From NCBI RefSeq assembly GCF_035046505.1, contig NC_089823.1, positions 922,767 to 986,766 of the forward strand: 64,000 nucleotides of DNA, read 5' to 3'. Under the pieces are notes generated by a model that saw only the letters and a program-made list of their open reading frames with translations, was not told where the DNA came from and searched no databases. A program made the translations under genes and the position numbers. Positions 32,084-44,740 of the stretch are shown piece after piece. This stretch comes from Tiliqua scincoides. Its lineage: Eukaryota > Chordata > Lepidosauria > Squamata > Scincidae. Numbering within the stretch: position 1 is the stretch's first letter; every line of letters starts with the position of its first letter.

Positions 32084-34406
32084 TATAGCCTGGTATCTGC
32101 AGTAAATGATGCATTTGGTTGGAAAACATCTCACACATTCCTTGTTTCTAAACAATATTTCCCATAGTACTAAAGCCCCTTCCTAAAATGCATATATCCC
32201 AATGAATATTCACCAATGAACTGTGTGTGCAATTCTGATAAGATCTGTTGCTTGTGGGTACAAAGTCACCCACATCAGACCTCTGCTGTAAGCAGACTTC
32301 ACTGCCTGGATGATGCATCACGGTGCTGGTGTGAATTGTGGCTCCATACTTGTGAGTCAGGGACCTCCAACTGGAATAGAGCCAGGCTGGCTCCGGTTTT
32401 CACCAGTATTTCAGTGACAGGAGTAGCCGTGGGCTGTACCTGTGGTTTGCACTGGAGGCGAGCAGCGGCATCCTTGCTGTCCTCGGAGCCGGCGTGGACA
32501 GGTGGGACTATTACCAGTGTTGCCAAGTTATTATTGATTATTAGTTCTGGCTTAGGATTTGAGGATGAATAAAGATGCATGTTGGTTGACTACTGCCAAT
32601 AGACAGAGGTACAAGTGGATTGGGACAATCATTTTCCCAATTCACTGGGATCAAGCTGGCTTTCTTGGAGATGGGAAAATTAATCAACAGCAGGATTATG
32701 CTGTATTTGGCCTGTGCTGTTTATATCAGGGTGGTGCAATTAATATTGCATTAGAAATAAGAAGAAGAGTCCTGCAGGATTGGTCCAGAGGCCCACTGGT
32801 CCTGGGTAGGATTTTGGAACCTGTGTATCATGTGCACGGAGGTGTGGGGTGGGAGCCTGTTGTGCATGCAGGGACTGGTTCCTAGCTAAATGAAGGAAAG
32901 GGGAAAAACCTCCAAAGAAAAGTGGCATGTGATGGCACCAGCGAGGAACGCAAGAAAGATGGGGAGGAGGAGTGGAGAAAGCAGGAGAGACTGGGGGAAA
33001 TGGGCTGGAAAGTGGGGGGGGGGGAGAGAGAGAGACTAGAATCATCCCACAGCCAGGGACAGGAGAAGTTGTGGCTCTCTGTAGCCTGAACAAAGAACAA
33101 TAGGCAAGGAGAGAGTCCCATTGGGGGCCATGAAATCACTTGGCTCATTTGTGGCAGGAGGGCTTGTCTGAGGAGGCTTGCATGGAAGTCTGTGGAGATA
33201 AACTTGGAGAAAGTACAAAGTCAGTGTAGAAGTCATACTCACACATTTTGTGGACTTCCCAAGGAAATGCGTAAAATAAATTTCCCAAGGAAATCCCAAG
33301 GAAAATTGTTTGTTTGTTTGAAAAACTGTATGACCTGCCTTTCCCTTGCCAAGGCAAATGTCCGAGGTGGCTCACAAGTTTGTCACAGAAAATAACAGTA
33401 AAGCTTGCAATAAACACTTAATCAAACCATTTCTCTAAGTGAGATTCTTGGGAGTTATCTAGAATGAGAGCAGCTGTACCATGAGGATCATGGCTGGCAA
33501 GTGCTTCAAGAAGCCTCCGTACAGCCTGGCAGCGCTGCTAAGGAGAAGGGCCAAGGAAGCCACTCTTGGCAGAGCAGGGCCATGCCAGGGTCACAGGAGA
33601 TGGGTGGAAGATGGTGCCTTGAGGGAGGTTCATTTTCACTCCATCGGGAGAAGGAGAGAGTGAGTTTGCCTTCCAGCCTGATGCTGAAGGTGCGAAGGCA
33701 GCAAGGGACAAAACAAGCAAGGGAGTGCCAGGCAGGTTGGCAGCATTCAAGCCAAGTCCGCATCGGTGCCATTATGGACTGTAGTGCCAGCAGCAGCAGC
33801 CCCAAGTGGTGAACTGTAAGGTGGGCTACTTGCAGCTGAAAAACAGGGCTGCCAAGATTGCAAAGGGGATCAAAGGCCGACTGCATCTCGTCAAGCTGTT
33901 CCGAAAGAAAATGACGCTGGTGGCTCCAGCGATGGCTGTCCCCGGCAGAGGAGTTTGTTGGGCCTTCCTGCTTAGCTCCACCCTCACCTGTGCTAAAGCT
34001 GCAGCACAAACCTTGACATGTCAAGAGGAACGTGCTGTGAGGGAAACTCACTCACCCAGACTGCTGCTAGTGAAAGGACTCTGAGCCAGTCACTCCCATT
34101 CCTGGAGTCCGCAGTAAGGAGGCATCTCTGCAGTGCCACCTGTGCCAGAGCCTTTATTGCCCTGCGCATCCCCTGGGAGGTGCCGTTTCCCTGCAAGCCG
34201 CCCCAGCAGCAGAGCTCCTTGCACTGGAGGCCTGAAGCAGACTTCTGGGAGGCCACAGCGCAGGGCTGAGCTGGGCAAATGTTTACACCAGTTGCAATTG
34301 CTGGAGGCCTGCAGGAGCAAGTGCAGGCATCTGCCAGAGAATTCGGGTTGTGCCTTGATATTGCAAGGCGCTTTGGGCAAACAGCTGGAAATAGCCAAAG
34401 AAGGGC
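32084..34406. other. Intergenic, no gene recognised
   Basis: 33300-33420 (GACCTGCCTTTCCCTTGCCA, GAGGTGGCTCACAAG) resembles a common reptilian LINE-derived block also seen at 44840-45070 and 53440-53660. The frame starting at 33481 (MRIMAGKCFKKPPYSLAALL) has no family I know. Confidence 0.35.
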
Positions 34407-34581
34407 CCAACCCTATCCAATTTCCCAGTGCCGGTGCTGCTGTGCCCATGGGGTGTGCAGTACTTCCTGTGTTGAGGATGCAGTCACAGAGGCCTCCTTT
34501 AGGTTTGGGAACATTTGTTCCCTTTCCCTGGGGCTGCACTGCAGTTGCACCAGTGCTGGAAAGCTGGACAGGCTTGGGCTG
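34407..34581. mobile_element. Short MITE, diverged copy
   Basis: The ends GGGCCCAACCCTATCCAATT and, reversed, AGCCCAAGCCTGTCCAGCTT pair imperfectly. The interior (GGGAACATTTGTTCCCTTTC) matches 2586-2761. Confidence 0.62.
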
Positions 34582-34883
34582 TCAGATACTTGTAACACCT
34601 GCTAGTATATTTCACTACGTTGCTTTTAACATTCTTACACAAACCTTCCCAAAAAGGATGGGCTTAGAAACGTAACTTCTAAATATCAACTGACTGCAGT
34701 GAAGACAGAAAGGGAGAGAACAGGGCTCTGCTCGGAATCTGCAGGTGGGGCACTCTGCCTCTGTAGCCCTTTGGCTATCCCAGTGGTCCCAAAAAGGCAG
34801 ACAGCTGTTTTCAAATTGGTGGGGTGGTTCTGCATTACCCAGAGGCAGGCATCCCAGGGCGTGATAAGGCAGACTTGGTCTGT

Positions 34884-35023
34884 ATTGTATTGGCAACCTT
34901 CAGTCTCGAAAGACTCTGGTATCGCGCTCTGAAAGGTGGTTCTGGCACAGCGTCTAGTGTGGCTGAAAAGGCCAATCCGGGAGTGACAATCCCTTCCACA
35001 CCAGGAGCAAGTGATGATGATGA
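34884..35023 (+). repeat. Dispersed repeat (TTCAGTCTCG family) fragment with GAT repeat
   Basis: TTGGCAACCTTCAGTCTCGA through GGTGGTTCTGGCACAGCG and GAAAAGGCCAATCCGGGAGT, ending in a short (GAT)n. Confidence 0.7.
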
Positions 35024-35949
35024 TCAGACTTGGTCAAGTACCAACTTATCCACAGTCTTGGTTTCCCCATCGGTAGCTGCCTTGAGCCAAAGGATGGTGG
35101 CTTCCTTTACCTTGGCCATGACTTCCTGTGGCCAATCGCCTCACAGGTACTTAATGGTTCTAAAGTTGGTCTGAAAGCAGCCCTTGTTGATGCTATAATT
35201 GTCTTTCAATTTGCTGCAATCCCCTGTCTCCCTACACTTAGGGTCCAGGGAACCTCTTGGATGGGGCCAGTCAAATAAGGCCTGAGGGCACAATCCTAAC
35301 CAGGTCTATTCAGAAGTAGTCCTAGTTTGTTCAATGGGGCTTACTCTCAGAAAAGTGTGTGAGCCCACTGGAGGTGCAGCCTTTGAGCCATCTTGGCTGT
35401 TTTCTCAAAGGTGGCCCAGAATGCTTCCACATTATCACCCTCTGTTCCCTTGGTTATTCAGAAAGAAAGGGCCCAGCTCCTGTAAGGCCTCCCAAGCCCC
35501 CGTGGCTGGCCAGCCTGTCTCGCAACCCTGGAAAGCCAGCAGGCTCCCCATGGGAGGCTCTGCCATCAGTGAACAACTGGCCACTGTTGCCTCATGCCTG
35601 CAATTCCAGGAGGCTTGGCAAGGCTATGGACTGACAGTAATCTCTGACTGAAGGCCAGACTAATGTCAGGTTTTATTAAAAACTGCAACCGTTCCTTGTC
35701 CTAATTAGCAGCTGTCATCACTTACATCAGGTTCTGCTGCTGGGGAGTCCAAGCAGCTGCTGTGATGAGCACCATCAGTGGTGGTCCTGGGCTTTTCCCT
35801 ACTTGGGCCACCACTCTGTTTGCCCCCCCTCCCCGCTCCTGACCCAGTTGTTGCAAGGCCAAACAGCCACTCAAATAAGCAACTCAGAATGACTCGGTAC
35901 ACAAGGATGAAAGTTCACAGGCTTGACTCATGTCCAGAGCATGGACATC

Positions 35950-36859
35950 AATGCGCTTCATTGATCAGTAAGTGTAAAGTCATGCACATTGGGGCAAAAA
36001 ATCAAAACTTTAGATATAGGCTGATGGGTTCTGAGCTGTCTGTGACAGATTAGGAGAGAGATCTTGGGGTGGTGGTGGACAGGTCGATGAAAGTGTCGAC
36101 CCAATGTGCGGCGGCAGTGAAGAAGGCCAATTCTATGCTTGGGATCATTAGGAAGGGTATTGAGAACAAAACGGCTAGTATTATAATGCCGTTGTACAAA
36201 TCGATGGTAAGGCCACACCTGGAGTATTGTGTCCAGTTCTGGTCGCCGCATCTCAAAAAAGACATAGTGGAAATGGAAAAGGTGCAAAAGAGAGCGACTA
36301 AGATGATTACGGGGCTGGGGCACCTTCCTTATGAGGAAAGGCTACGGCGTTTGGGCCTCTTCAGCCTAGAAAAGAGACGCTTGAGGGGGGACACGATTGA
36401 GACATACAAAATTATGCAGGGGATGGACAGAGTGGATAGGGAGATGCTCTTTACACTCTCACATAATACCAGAACCAGGGGACATCCACTCAAATTGAGT
36501 GTTGGGCGGGTTAGGAAAGACAAAAGAAAATATTTCTTTACTCAGCGTGTGGTTGGTCTGTGGAACTCCTTGCCACAGGATGTGGTGCTGGCGTCTAGCC
36601 TAGATGCCTTTAAAAGGGGATTGGACAAGTTTCTGGAGGAAAAATCCATTACAGGGTACAAGCCATGATGTGTATGCGCAACCTCCTGATTTTAGAAATG
36701 GGTTATGTCAGAATGCCAGATGCAAGGGAGGTCACCAGGATGAGGTCTCTTGTTATCTGGTGTGCTCCCTGGGGCATTTGGTGGGCCGCTGTGAGATACA
36801 GGAAGCTGGACTAGATGGGCCTATGGCCTGATCCAGTGGGGCTGTTCTTATGTTCTTAT
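35950..36859 (+). mobile_element. CR1 LINE 3' copy, young
   Basis: Nearly identical to 26870-27777. It carries the last ~230 codons of ORF2, with one in-frame TAG right after the residues SELSVTD, and then a complete tail ending TTCTTATGTTCTTATG. It is 5'-truncated at about 35950. Confidence 0.95.
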
Positions 36860-37809
36860 GACATCGTCTGACCGCTGGTCCTTAACCTTTATACCATACA
36901 GTCCTTTGTCTGAAAATCTAGACTTCTCATTCACTGAAAGTTTGACATCATAAATGGAGCTCAATTTTAATTGGACATAGATAACATACCATTTACATAC
37001 AAGACGGAAAATAGGTGGGCAACAAGTGAGCAAAACCATTGATTGGCTCTTATTTACATACAGGTGGGGTTTCATCTCAAAACTTTGCCAAAATTACACA
37101 ATTTCCAAAAGTTTCCAAAACCAGTAGGGTTCACTGTAACATCATTTTATCCAACACTGACCCTAACTCACATTTATTAGTCTAATCAAGGACCGCTTTG
37201 AGAAAATAAGTTTTCATACTATCTCTATTAAAGAGAACACACAAATACTTAAACACGGGTGTGAAGACCCTAATTTGGCAAACCTTCTTACCTTTTTATT
37301 GACTTTTATTCCTTTAAACCCTTCTTAATTACTTATGCTACTCATCTGCATCTTCTCCTGGTTTTAGCATATTTCTTGTGGGCCCTCTTGCTAAACCTGT
37401 GCAAACTAGGACCTTTAAACTCTCTTTTAAGAATTTTACTATATAATTCTATATAACTATGACTAATTACCTATTAAGTAAAATAGTGGTGTATATAAGT
37501 GACCTTTTCTATATTTTAACACAAAACAACCTAAATAGTACTCTGCATATGTGATTTCTTCTCAACACATTACATGTCAGCAAAAACTGCCTTTGAGGCA
37601 ATTCCACACTAGCCCCCCTTCTCTTATCTTCAGTTGTTCATTCATACAAAGACTCTTTCTTAAGGATGGTTCTGTTTTTTCTAACTAATGTTTCAAACTT
37701 GCTTCTGCAGGTGTCTGCCAAACATCCTTGCCAATACAAGATAAGGATTGTTTGCAGTTTTAAACTAAAAGTTTCCTAAAATTGAGCAATTTGATTCTTT
37801 AAGACTTTA

Positions 37810-37811
<2 letters not shown>
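36860..37811. other. AT-rich intergenic stretch
   Basis: Strikingly more AT-rich than the rest of the window, with no gene or named repeat; it may be part of an old insertion. Confidence 0.4.

Positions 37812-37875
<64 letters not shown>
37812..37875. repeat. (TA)n microsatellite, 64 bp, next to a dispersed repeat
   Basis: Uninterrupted AT/TA dinucleotides end exactly where an inverted TTCAGTCTCG-family piece (37877-37940) begins. A shorter TATATATATATA follows at about 37939-37952, so the repeat piece is flanked by TA runs on both sides. Confidence 0.95.
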
Positions 37876-37876
<1 letters not shown>

Positions 37877-37878
<2 letters not shown>

Positions 37879-37940
37879 AGAACCACCTTTCAGAGCGCGA
37901 TACCATAGTCTTTCGAGACTGAAGGTTGCCAATACTATAC
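37877..37940 (-). repeat. Dispersed repeat (TTCAGTCTCG family) end
   Basis: On the minus strand it reads TTGGCAACCTTCAGTCTCGA to AGAGCGCGATACC-type and GGTGGTTCTGGC, 64 bp, matching the first 64 bases of the copy at 34892. Confidence 0.8.
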
Positions 37941-38169
37941 TATATATATATAGGCCCTGTGCGCCTGCCAAATACCCCATTATTTCTGGTTGCCTTTTAC
38001 TCCCTTACTCTCTGTGTAGCTCCTCATACAACTAGCAACTTCTAAAAATACTGGGTTTTTCCATTTCTGTGCCTTAATAAAAAAATCAGGCAGTCAGCAA
38101 TGTGGTTTTTCAAGCTGCTTAAGCATTTGTTTCTGAATACTCTGTATATACTCTGGTGGGCTATCCAGA

Positions 38170-39285
38170 TCTAGGGTCAGAGGTCACCTTGCCTCGCAGT
38201 GACATCATCACATCACTGGAATAGCTTCCGGAATTGTGCCAGAAGTCCAAGCCTCTCCTGGCACGATTCTGCACCGCTCTGGGCTCCCCCTTCTTCTCCT
38301 CCAAGGAGAGGAAAGACACGGCCCAGAGCAGTGCAAAATCACACCAGGAGTCTCCCAGTGCGCTGCCTCTCTGGGCGCATCTTCAGTCTCCTCAGAGGAG
38401 ATGAAAGACACGGCCCAGAAAAGCACAGAATCCTGCCTGGAGTGGCGGCCGCTGCAGGTGCAGTGCTGCTCTGGGCAGTGTCTTTCATCTCCTCCATGGA
38501 GATGACAGATACAGCCCAGAATCGCGGCCAGAGAGGCTGCAAGCCGCCGCCTCGATTCAATGCCAGACTGGGTCGCCCCCCCCTCTTTTGTAGGAGGAGA
38601 GGATGGCCTAGAGCAAGGGTGTCCAAAGTTTTTGGCAGGAGGGCCACATCATCTCTCTGACACTGTGTCCGGGGCCAGGGGTAAAAGGAATTAATTTACA
38701 TATAAAATTGGAATAAATTTACATAAGTTTACATAAATGAATATATTAGAGATGGCACTTATATGAATGAATGAAGGTCTTGCAATAGCTCAAAGCCTAT
38801 AAAAGGCCTTGCACAAAGCAAGGCTGGCCTTTCCTTTGCTGCCGCTACTGCATCACAGATGTGAAAAAGCAAGCAGTGGAGGGAGCCCTCATCCCACAGC
38901 TCACACGAGAGGTCAAACAGTTGCCCTCAAGCTGACAGCAGTTGCGTCGGGCCAGTGTGGGCTCCAACAAATCTCTGGAGGGCCAGAGGCTCATTGGAGA
39001 CTGGGGGCTCCCTGAGGGCCACATTGAGAGGTTTGGGCACCCCTGGCCTAGAGCGTCAGCTACGTTGTGGCTCCCAGTGTGCTGCCACTCTAGGTTTGCT
39101 CTCCTTTGTCAGAAGGAGGGGTTTTTTTTTGTTTTTTTTTAAAAGGGAAATAAGCCGGCAGAGCTGCCGGCTTCTTTCTCTTAAGAAAAAAAAAGAGTAA
39201 CGGGTGGTGGTGGGGCTGGTGGTGCCACCCTCACAGGCATGGTACCTGGGGCATTTGTCCCCGTTGCCCCCCAAGGTGCACCACT
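38170..39285. repeat. Composite dispersed repeat, interrupted by a hAT-like element
   Basis: GACATCATCACATCACTGGA, TTCTGCACCGCTCTGGGC and GAGGAAAGACACGGCCCAGA, and later GGGGCTGGTGGTGCCACC, recur in the same order at about 55650-57190. The family is not recognised. The stretch contains several GGAGGAGA-bounded internal repeats. Confidence 0.6.
38614..39045. mobile_element. hAT-like MITE, perfect 8-bp duplication
   Basis: The ends CAAGGGTGTCCAAAGTTTTT and, reversed, CAGGGGTGCCCAAACCTC pair. GCCTAGAG flanks both sides (38606-38613, 39046-39053). 432 bp, no transposase frame. Confidence 0.9.
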
Positions 39286-40294
39286 GAGCACCATGATGGC
39301 CTGCAGAACACCCCGCCCCAGTCTACTCTCATGGACAATGGGACTGGCCCACTTACTACATCTTTTGACACTCTCTTGCTAGGATTGTATGAGGGAGTCG
39401 AGCACACGCCTGTGTATGGGGCACCACCAGTGAAGCTGCTTGAGCTTCATCATCTAAACAAGCATTAGGTGTGTGAACCTGTGACACCCCTTCCCTTGCA
39501 GCTCCACCCAGATGGGGCACATGCCTGAGGTTTTAGCCAAAGGGAGCAGTTCACTCTGGGTCAGTCAGCAGCTGTTTCCAGCTCACGAGATCAACACTGT
39601 CTCCTAGAGCTGTTCACACAGCAATCAACTTTGGGGCACAAATATACCCAGGCCGTTTGAAGTATTGCTGCATTTACGTGTGTGTGATGAGTATCTGCTG
39701 ATAGGTGTGCTCTCCATCCCATGCTCAAATAAAGCTAATCTTTCAGAACACCCCGCAAGCCTCCAGTGACGTCTCTCGCAAAGGAAGCCTGAACCGGGGG
39801 AGTGCTGAGTCCCTGAAATTCACACTGCTCAGGGAACTGGTTATGGCAGTTGGAAGGTATCTTCAGGACAATCTGTGGCAGGCGGCTCTGGCTTACAGCC
39901 TCCAAGACTACTAAGGCATCCAGGAGCACCAGCTTAGTCACAGCCTGTCCCAAGGTCAGCCTCCAGGTGAAGACTGCCATCCAGAGCAACTCTGACCCCA
40001 TGAACCTCCTGATCCATTCAGATGGGGCTATAACAGGGGAGTCGGGAGCCCCCTCTTCTCAGAGCTTGCACTCCATCTCCAGAGCAGAAATTGCTCTCGC
40101 TCACTTGTTCTCCAAATCTTGGCTTTGTGTCAGGCAGTTCCTTGTCTCTCTGCCAGTGCTTGCTCACAGAGGCTCTGCCAGGCCAGTGTTTGTGCCAGCA
40201 GAAGATGTGCCAAACCCAGCAGGCTGCAACTCACAAAAGTCCATCCTGCAATAACTCTTCAAATTGGGCAGTCATTTTCTTTGCACACTGGTTT
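39286..40294. other. Intergenic, no gene recognised
   Basis: 3' side of the OR52-like gene; no coding similarity seen. Confidence 0.35.
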
Positions 40295-41260
40295 TTACCA
40301 AGAGAAATGGGACCAAACAGCCCTTTTGGGGCCCAACAGTTGCTGGACTCTCTTGTGGATCTCCCTGGTCCTCATGCCATAAATGATGGGGTTCAGCACC
40401 GGGGGCAGAATGACATAGAGATTGGCAATGAGGATGTGGGCATAGTGGGGGATGTTATGGCCAAAGCGGTGGGTGAGGAAGGAGAAAAATGCTGGGGTGT
40501 AGAAGACACAGATGACAGCCACATGGGAGCCACATGTGCCTAAGGATTTGAACCGGGCCTCCTTGGAAGGCAGCCGGAAAACAGCCTGCAAAATTCGCAT
40601 GTAGGACAAAAGAATCAGGACTAAATCCAGCACGAGGAAGGCAATGGTGAATAAGCCGTAGATGCCATTGACCCGGATGTCAGCACAGGCCAGCTTGGCA
40701 ATGCCCATGTGCTCGCAGTAAGTGTGGGCAATCACAATGCTGCCACTGCAGAAGGGCAGACGGAGGGTCAACAGAACGATGGGCAGCACCAGAAAAACAG
40801 GTCTGAGCACAACGACTGCACACAGCCAGGAGATCCTTGCCCTGGTCAAGATAGTGGTGTACCTGAGGGGGTTGCAGATGGCCACGTACCTGTCGAAGGC
40901 CATGGCTGCCAGCACGACAGACTCCATCCCCGTGAAACTGTGGATGAAGAACATCTGTGTCAGGCAGGCCCCGAAGCTGCTCTCCCCGAAGCCCAGCCAG
41001 AAGATGGCCAGCATCTTGGGTAGGGTGGAGGTGGAGAGGCCCAGGTCAATGGCCGAGAGCACGGACAGGAAGTAGAACATGGGCTGGTGCAGGCCAGTGT
41101 CTGTCTTCACAACGAAGAGGATGGTGGCATTCCCCAGGAGGGCAATGAGGTACCCAGCGCAGAAGGGGATGGAGATCCAGGCGTGCAGAGCTTCCATCCC
41201 TGGAATACCCAGCAGGATGCAGGTGGGGGCATGAAACCAGGTGCCATTGGACAGTGGCAT
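40295..41260 (-). CDS. Class I olfactory receptor, OR52-like
   Basis: Intact 321-aa single-exon receptor. It has NGT glycosylation at N5, GNATI at 43-47, PMFYFL at 60-65, C99 with C182, [15 protein letters not shown] (DRY 123-125), [16 protein letters not shown] in loop 2, [12 protein letters not shown] in loop 3 and NPIIYGMRT in TM7. The [12 protein letters not shown] block is the OR52 signature. All cysteines of both loop-2 disulfides are present (C171, C192). The first Met is used; it sits at the usual distance from TM1. It is flanked by OR51-like genes on the same strand, so OR51 and OR52 types are interleaved. Confidence 0.93.
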   Translation of the reverse strand: MPLSNGTWFHAPTCILLGIPGMEALHAWISIPFCAGYLIALLGNATILFVVKTDTGLHQPMFYFLSVLSAIDLGLSTSTLPKMLAIFWLGFGESSFGACLTQMFFIHSFTGMESVVLAAMAFDRYVAICNPLRYTTILTRARISWLCAVVVLRPVFLVLPIVLLTLRLPFCSGSIVIAHTYCEHMGIAKLACADIRVNGIYGLFTIAFLVLDLVLILLSYMRILQAVFRLPSKEARFKSLGTCGSHVAVICVFYTPAFFSFLTHRFGHNIPHYAHILIANLYVILPPVLNPIIYGMRTREIHKRVQQLLGPKRAVWSHFSW

Positions 41261-42567
41261 TCAGGCAGCAGGCTGCTCACTTATCCCTGCCCAAAGCAAA
41301 ACCGGTTAGTTAGCCTGATTCCACAAGATTCTTTCCAGGCATACAATGACCAGTAACAGCCAAGGAATCACTTGGGCGTTGGGAGGCGTGAAAGTGGCAC
41401 TGCGAGAAAAGAACAAGAGATGTGGGGACAGGAGGCTGGAGTCAGGCCATGAGAAGAGCCAAAGGACAGGACAGAGGTGGCTCTGGCACTTCTGGAGAGA
41501 AGGGACGTGCTCATTTCTGGGGACATGACGAGCAGCTTAAACGTGGCATCCAAAGTACCAAACCCATGACCGTCATTCCTGACATTCAGTGGTGACTTTC
41601 CAATGGACATTCCTCACCCTTATGACCAAGCAGGCATGGAGCTCAGCTGTGGGCGACAAATAGTGGGACACTGCTTCTCAACTACTCACGTGTGCTGAAG
41701 AGGAAGACACCTGGCAGCTCACCCAGGTGCTGCAGACAAGTCCAAGCCAAGTCGCTTCAGCAGCAAGGTGAATATCGTGGTCCAGCTACCCCCCACCCCC
41801 ACCCCATACACACAAGTGAGCAAGGGAGGTGTTGTGCAATGTGCAATTATGGGTGGAAAAAGACACAAGCACACATGGAGAAGCCCACCTGTGGAACGTA
41901 TGGGAGATGCTCTCTGCAGAGAAGAGGGCTCTGAGCATTAGAATACTGGCCCTGAAGGTGTGGCAAACAATCCCATTTTCAGCAATTGCTTGGAGGAGGA
42001 GGAAACTGTTCCCCACCTACTCCGAGGCCTCAGCAGCTGCCTCTCTGTCATTCGGTCCCTTTCATTGCCAGTTTGAGACCCGCATTTCCTGCCCCTACAA
42101 CTGAATACAGCCCAGGAATGTGGCTCACCCACAGAGCCAAAAAGCGGGCACTGAGAAGAGTCTGGCCACGACTGTGTCATACCTGGAGCTGGAGCTTCCC
42201 TCTGATCAGAGATTGCCTGGCTGAGCGAAGAGCATTTATGGCATCTGGCTGGAGGCCCCAGTGGGACATCCCAGGGGTTGTTTCAGTCCCCGGTAACCCC
42301 AGAGCATCACAAGCTCAGGTCTGGAGCATCTTCTCAAGGGCACAGAGTCAGGTGACACATCACAGAGGACACAAATTACCATGTCCTCCACCTTTCAGGG
42401 CTCTTAGAGTTCCCCAGAAGCACATAATAGTTGGGGTCCTGGGAATAAGCAGAGTTTAGCCCAAAGGAGGGGAAAGTCTTAGATTTGCAGGAATTTCAAG
42501 GACAGGCAAGTAAGGAACACAGGCTGGACTAACAGGCAAACCAAGGACATAGAAACCTAAACATTAC
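41261..42567. other. Intergenic, no gene recognised
   Basis: 5' flank of the OR52-like gene; no clear promoter motif or repeat. Confidence 0.35.
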
Positions 42568-43245
42568 ATGTTAACATCAGAACAGCCCCACTGCATCAGG
42601 CCAGAGGCCCATCTAGTCCAGCTTCCTGTATCTCACAGCGGCCCACCAAATGCCCCAGGGAGCACACCAGATCACAAGAGACCTCATCCTGGTGCCCTCC
42701 CCTGCATTGGCATTCTGACACGGCCCATTTTTAAAATCAGGAGGTTGCACATACACATAATGGCTTGCAACCCATAATGGATTTTTCCTCCAGAAACTTG
42801 TCCAATCCCCTTTTAAAGGCATCCAGGCCAGATGCCATCACCACATCCTGCGGCAAGGAGTTCCACCACACGCTGAGTAAAGAAATATTTTCTTTTGTCT
42901 GTCCTAACCCTCCCAACACTCAATTTTAGTGGCCGTCCCTGGTTCTGGTGTTATGTGAGAGTGTCAAGAGCATCTCCCTATCCACTCTGTCCATCCCCTG
43001 CATAATTTTGTATGTCTCAATCATGTCCCCCCTCAGGCGTCTCTTTTCTAGGCTGAAGAAGCCCAAACGCCGTAGCCTTTCCTCATAAGGAAGGTGCCCC
43101 AGCCCAGTAATCATCTTAGTCGCTCTCTTTTGCACCTTTTCCATTTCCACTATGTCTTTTTGAGATGCGGTGACCAGAACTGGACACAATACTCCAGGTG
43201 TGGCCTTACCATCAATTTGTACAACGGTATTATAATATTAGCCAT
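42568..43245 (-). mobile_element. CR1 LINE 3' copy
   Basis: On the minus strand it runs from the ORF2 segment TTGTACAAATTGATGGTAAG through KVQKRATKMITGLGHLPYEE to a tail whose last octamers are decayed. Frames are broken by small indels. Confidence 0.92.
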
Positions 43246-44212
43246 AAGAGAGAACCTACTTGACAGCTCTGCTGTGCAAGTATCTCACCCTGGCTTTATG
43301 CTTAAAAGAAAAAAAGTTCTTCTCCATGCTTGTAGGAGCCATGCTCTGAGCATCAAGGTGCTGTCTCTGTTCTGCCAGCCTTGGAGAAATTAGCAGCCTA
43401 GTCCTAACTAGAGCCAGCTTGCAGGGTGCAGAGGTGCCAGCATGGGCTCCATTGCATCCTGCTGCAGGCAGGGACCATCTCAAGGCAGAGAGACATGCCA
43501 CAATCCCCAAAGAGTGCCAGGTCTTTGGCTGGCACAAGTCCAAGTTGAGCCAAGGGGGTGTGTTGAGGCAGGTGGGAAACAGAGGTTATTGGTGGAGCTT
43601 GTCATGAACAGGATAAATCTAGGTCCAAGTCTTATGTATCAAGTTGTTAGTTGCACCAGTTCTCTGCAGGTGTGAGAAAGTAGGCAATTAGAAAGGAATG
43701 TGTTACCTGCTTTCAGTGGCCAGGGAGGACAGGTAGCCAAGGAGGGAACAATCAGAGAGCAGAGTGAAGGAACTCTTATCAGAAGATCATTAGCCCAGCT
43801 GTGCATTTGAAGATGGGAGAGGGGAAGAACTGGGAACAACTAGCCTTCTTCCAGAAGCTTCCAGTCATCAAGCAACCAGGTTGGTCAGTGCAGTGATTAT
43901 TCAGTCAGCTCATTAATTACATAAAGGAATAAAAGGAGACCCCAGACTCTCTGCCTGAGAGGGAACTACAAATACATATGAAGAGTCCTGCTGAATCAGG
44001 CCAAAGGGCCCATCTAATCCTGCTTCTTGCAGAGGTAAGGGGAAGGGGACTGCTTCTTGCATCTCCTCATGAAGGCCCACTGGACGCCTCAGGGAGCCTG
44101 ACCTGCTGCTCATGACCTGGTCCCTTTGTCCCTCGTGGGCTACTGGCCTCATAGGTAGCCTGGGAGCCAGCTGTGTTTCAATGGTCTTCTGACCCAGGTG
44201 AGAGAGAGTTAA

Positions 44213-44294
44213 GTAAAGGGCGCAATCCTAACTTCATATTGGGCTGGGGCAAGTCCCTGCCTGTTCCAGAGCAAGACAGGACTGCGCTGTAAGT
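44213..44294. mobile_element. Minimal MITE (about 80 bp)
   Basis: GGGCGCAATCCTAACTTCAT at the left and GGACTGCGCTG at the right, with TAA just outside both ends. It may be an internally deleted long-class element. Confidence 0.5.
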
Positions 44295-44399
44295 TTGGGA
44301 AGCAGCTTTGTTATTTTAAACCGATGTAGTTCATAGTTGTCTGTATTCTTGCATTCGCTTCCTTAAAACCTTTAAGTCTGTGTCACCTTGTTCTTAGGC

Positions 44400-44740
44400 A
44401 GCCCTAATTTGCACTGGAGCAAACAGGCCAGTGGGCCTGTGCTGCATTTAGTGCAACTTTGGGGCCAAAAGCAGTGCAGCCCAAGGCAAGGGAAAACTTT
44501 TCCCCTTACCCCGTGTCACGCTGCAGCGACCCCAATGGGTCTACTCAGACCCGCGCCACCTCATGAGGTGGTGCAAATCCGATTGAATGGAGCAACCAGG
44601 GGCTGCTCCCCGCCACCCAGGAATGGGGCTAGGAACCAGCATAACTTCTGGATCCTGGCCCCGCCTCCCGCTTCCCAGCCACCTGCCCCTGGGAACACCT
44701 GTCTCCAAAACGCCTCCCACATCTGCCTCCATTGGTCCAC
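44400..44740. mobile_element. Long-class MITE, right-truncated copy
   Basis: TTTGCACTGGAGCAAACAGG, the CAAGGGAAAACTTTTCCCCT block, the GCGCCACCTCATGAGGTGGT hairpin and an AGGAACCAGCATAACTTC hairpin follow the order of 10171-10717; it fades after about 44740. Confidence 0.7.

Noticed and set aside
33481-33663. Short frame starting MRIMAGKCFKKPPYS as a gene or processed pseudogene
   Set aside because: No similarity I can recall to a known protein beyond a vague basic stretch; no poly(A) or duplication around it.
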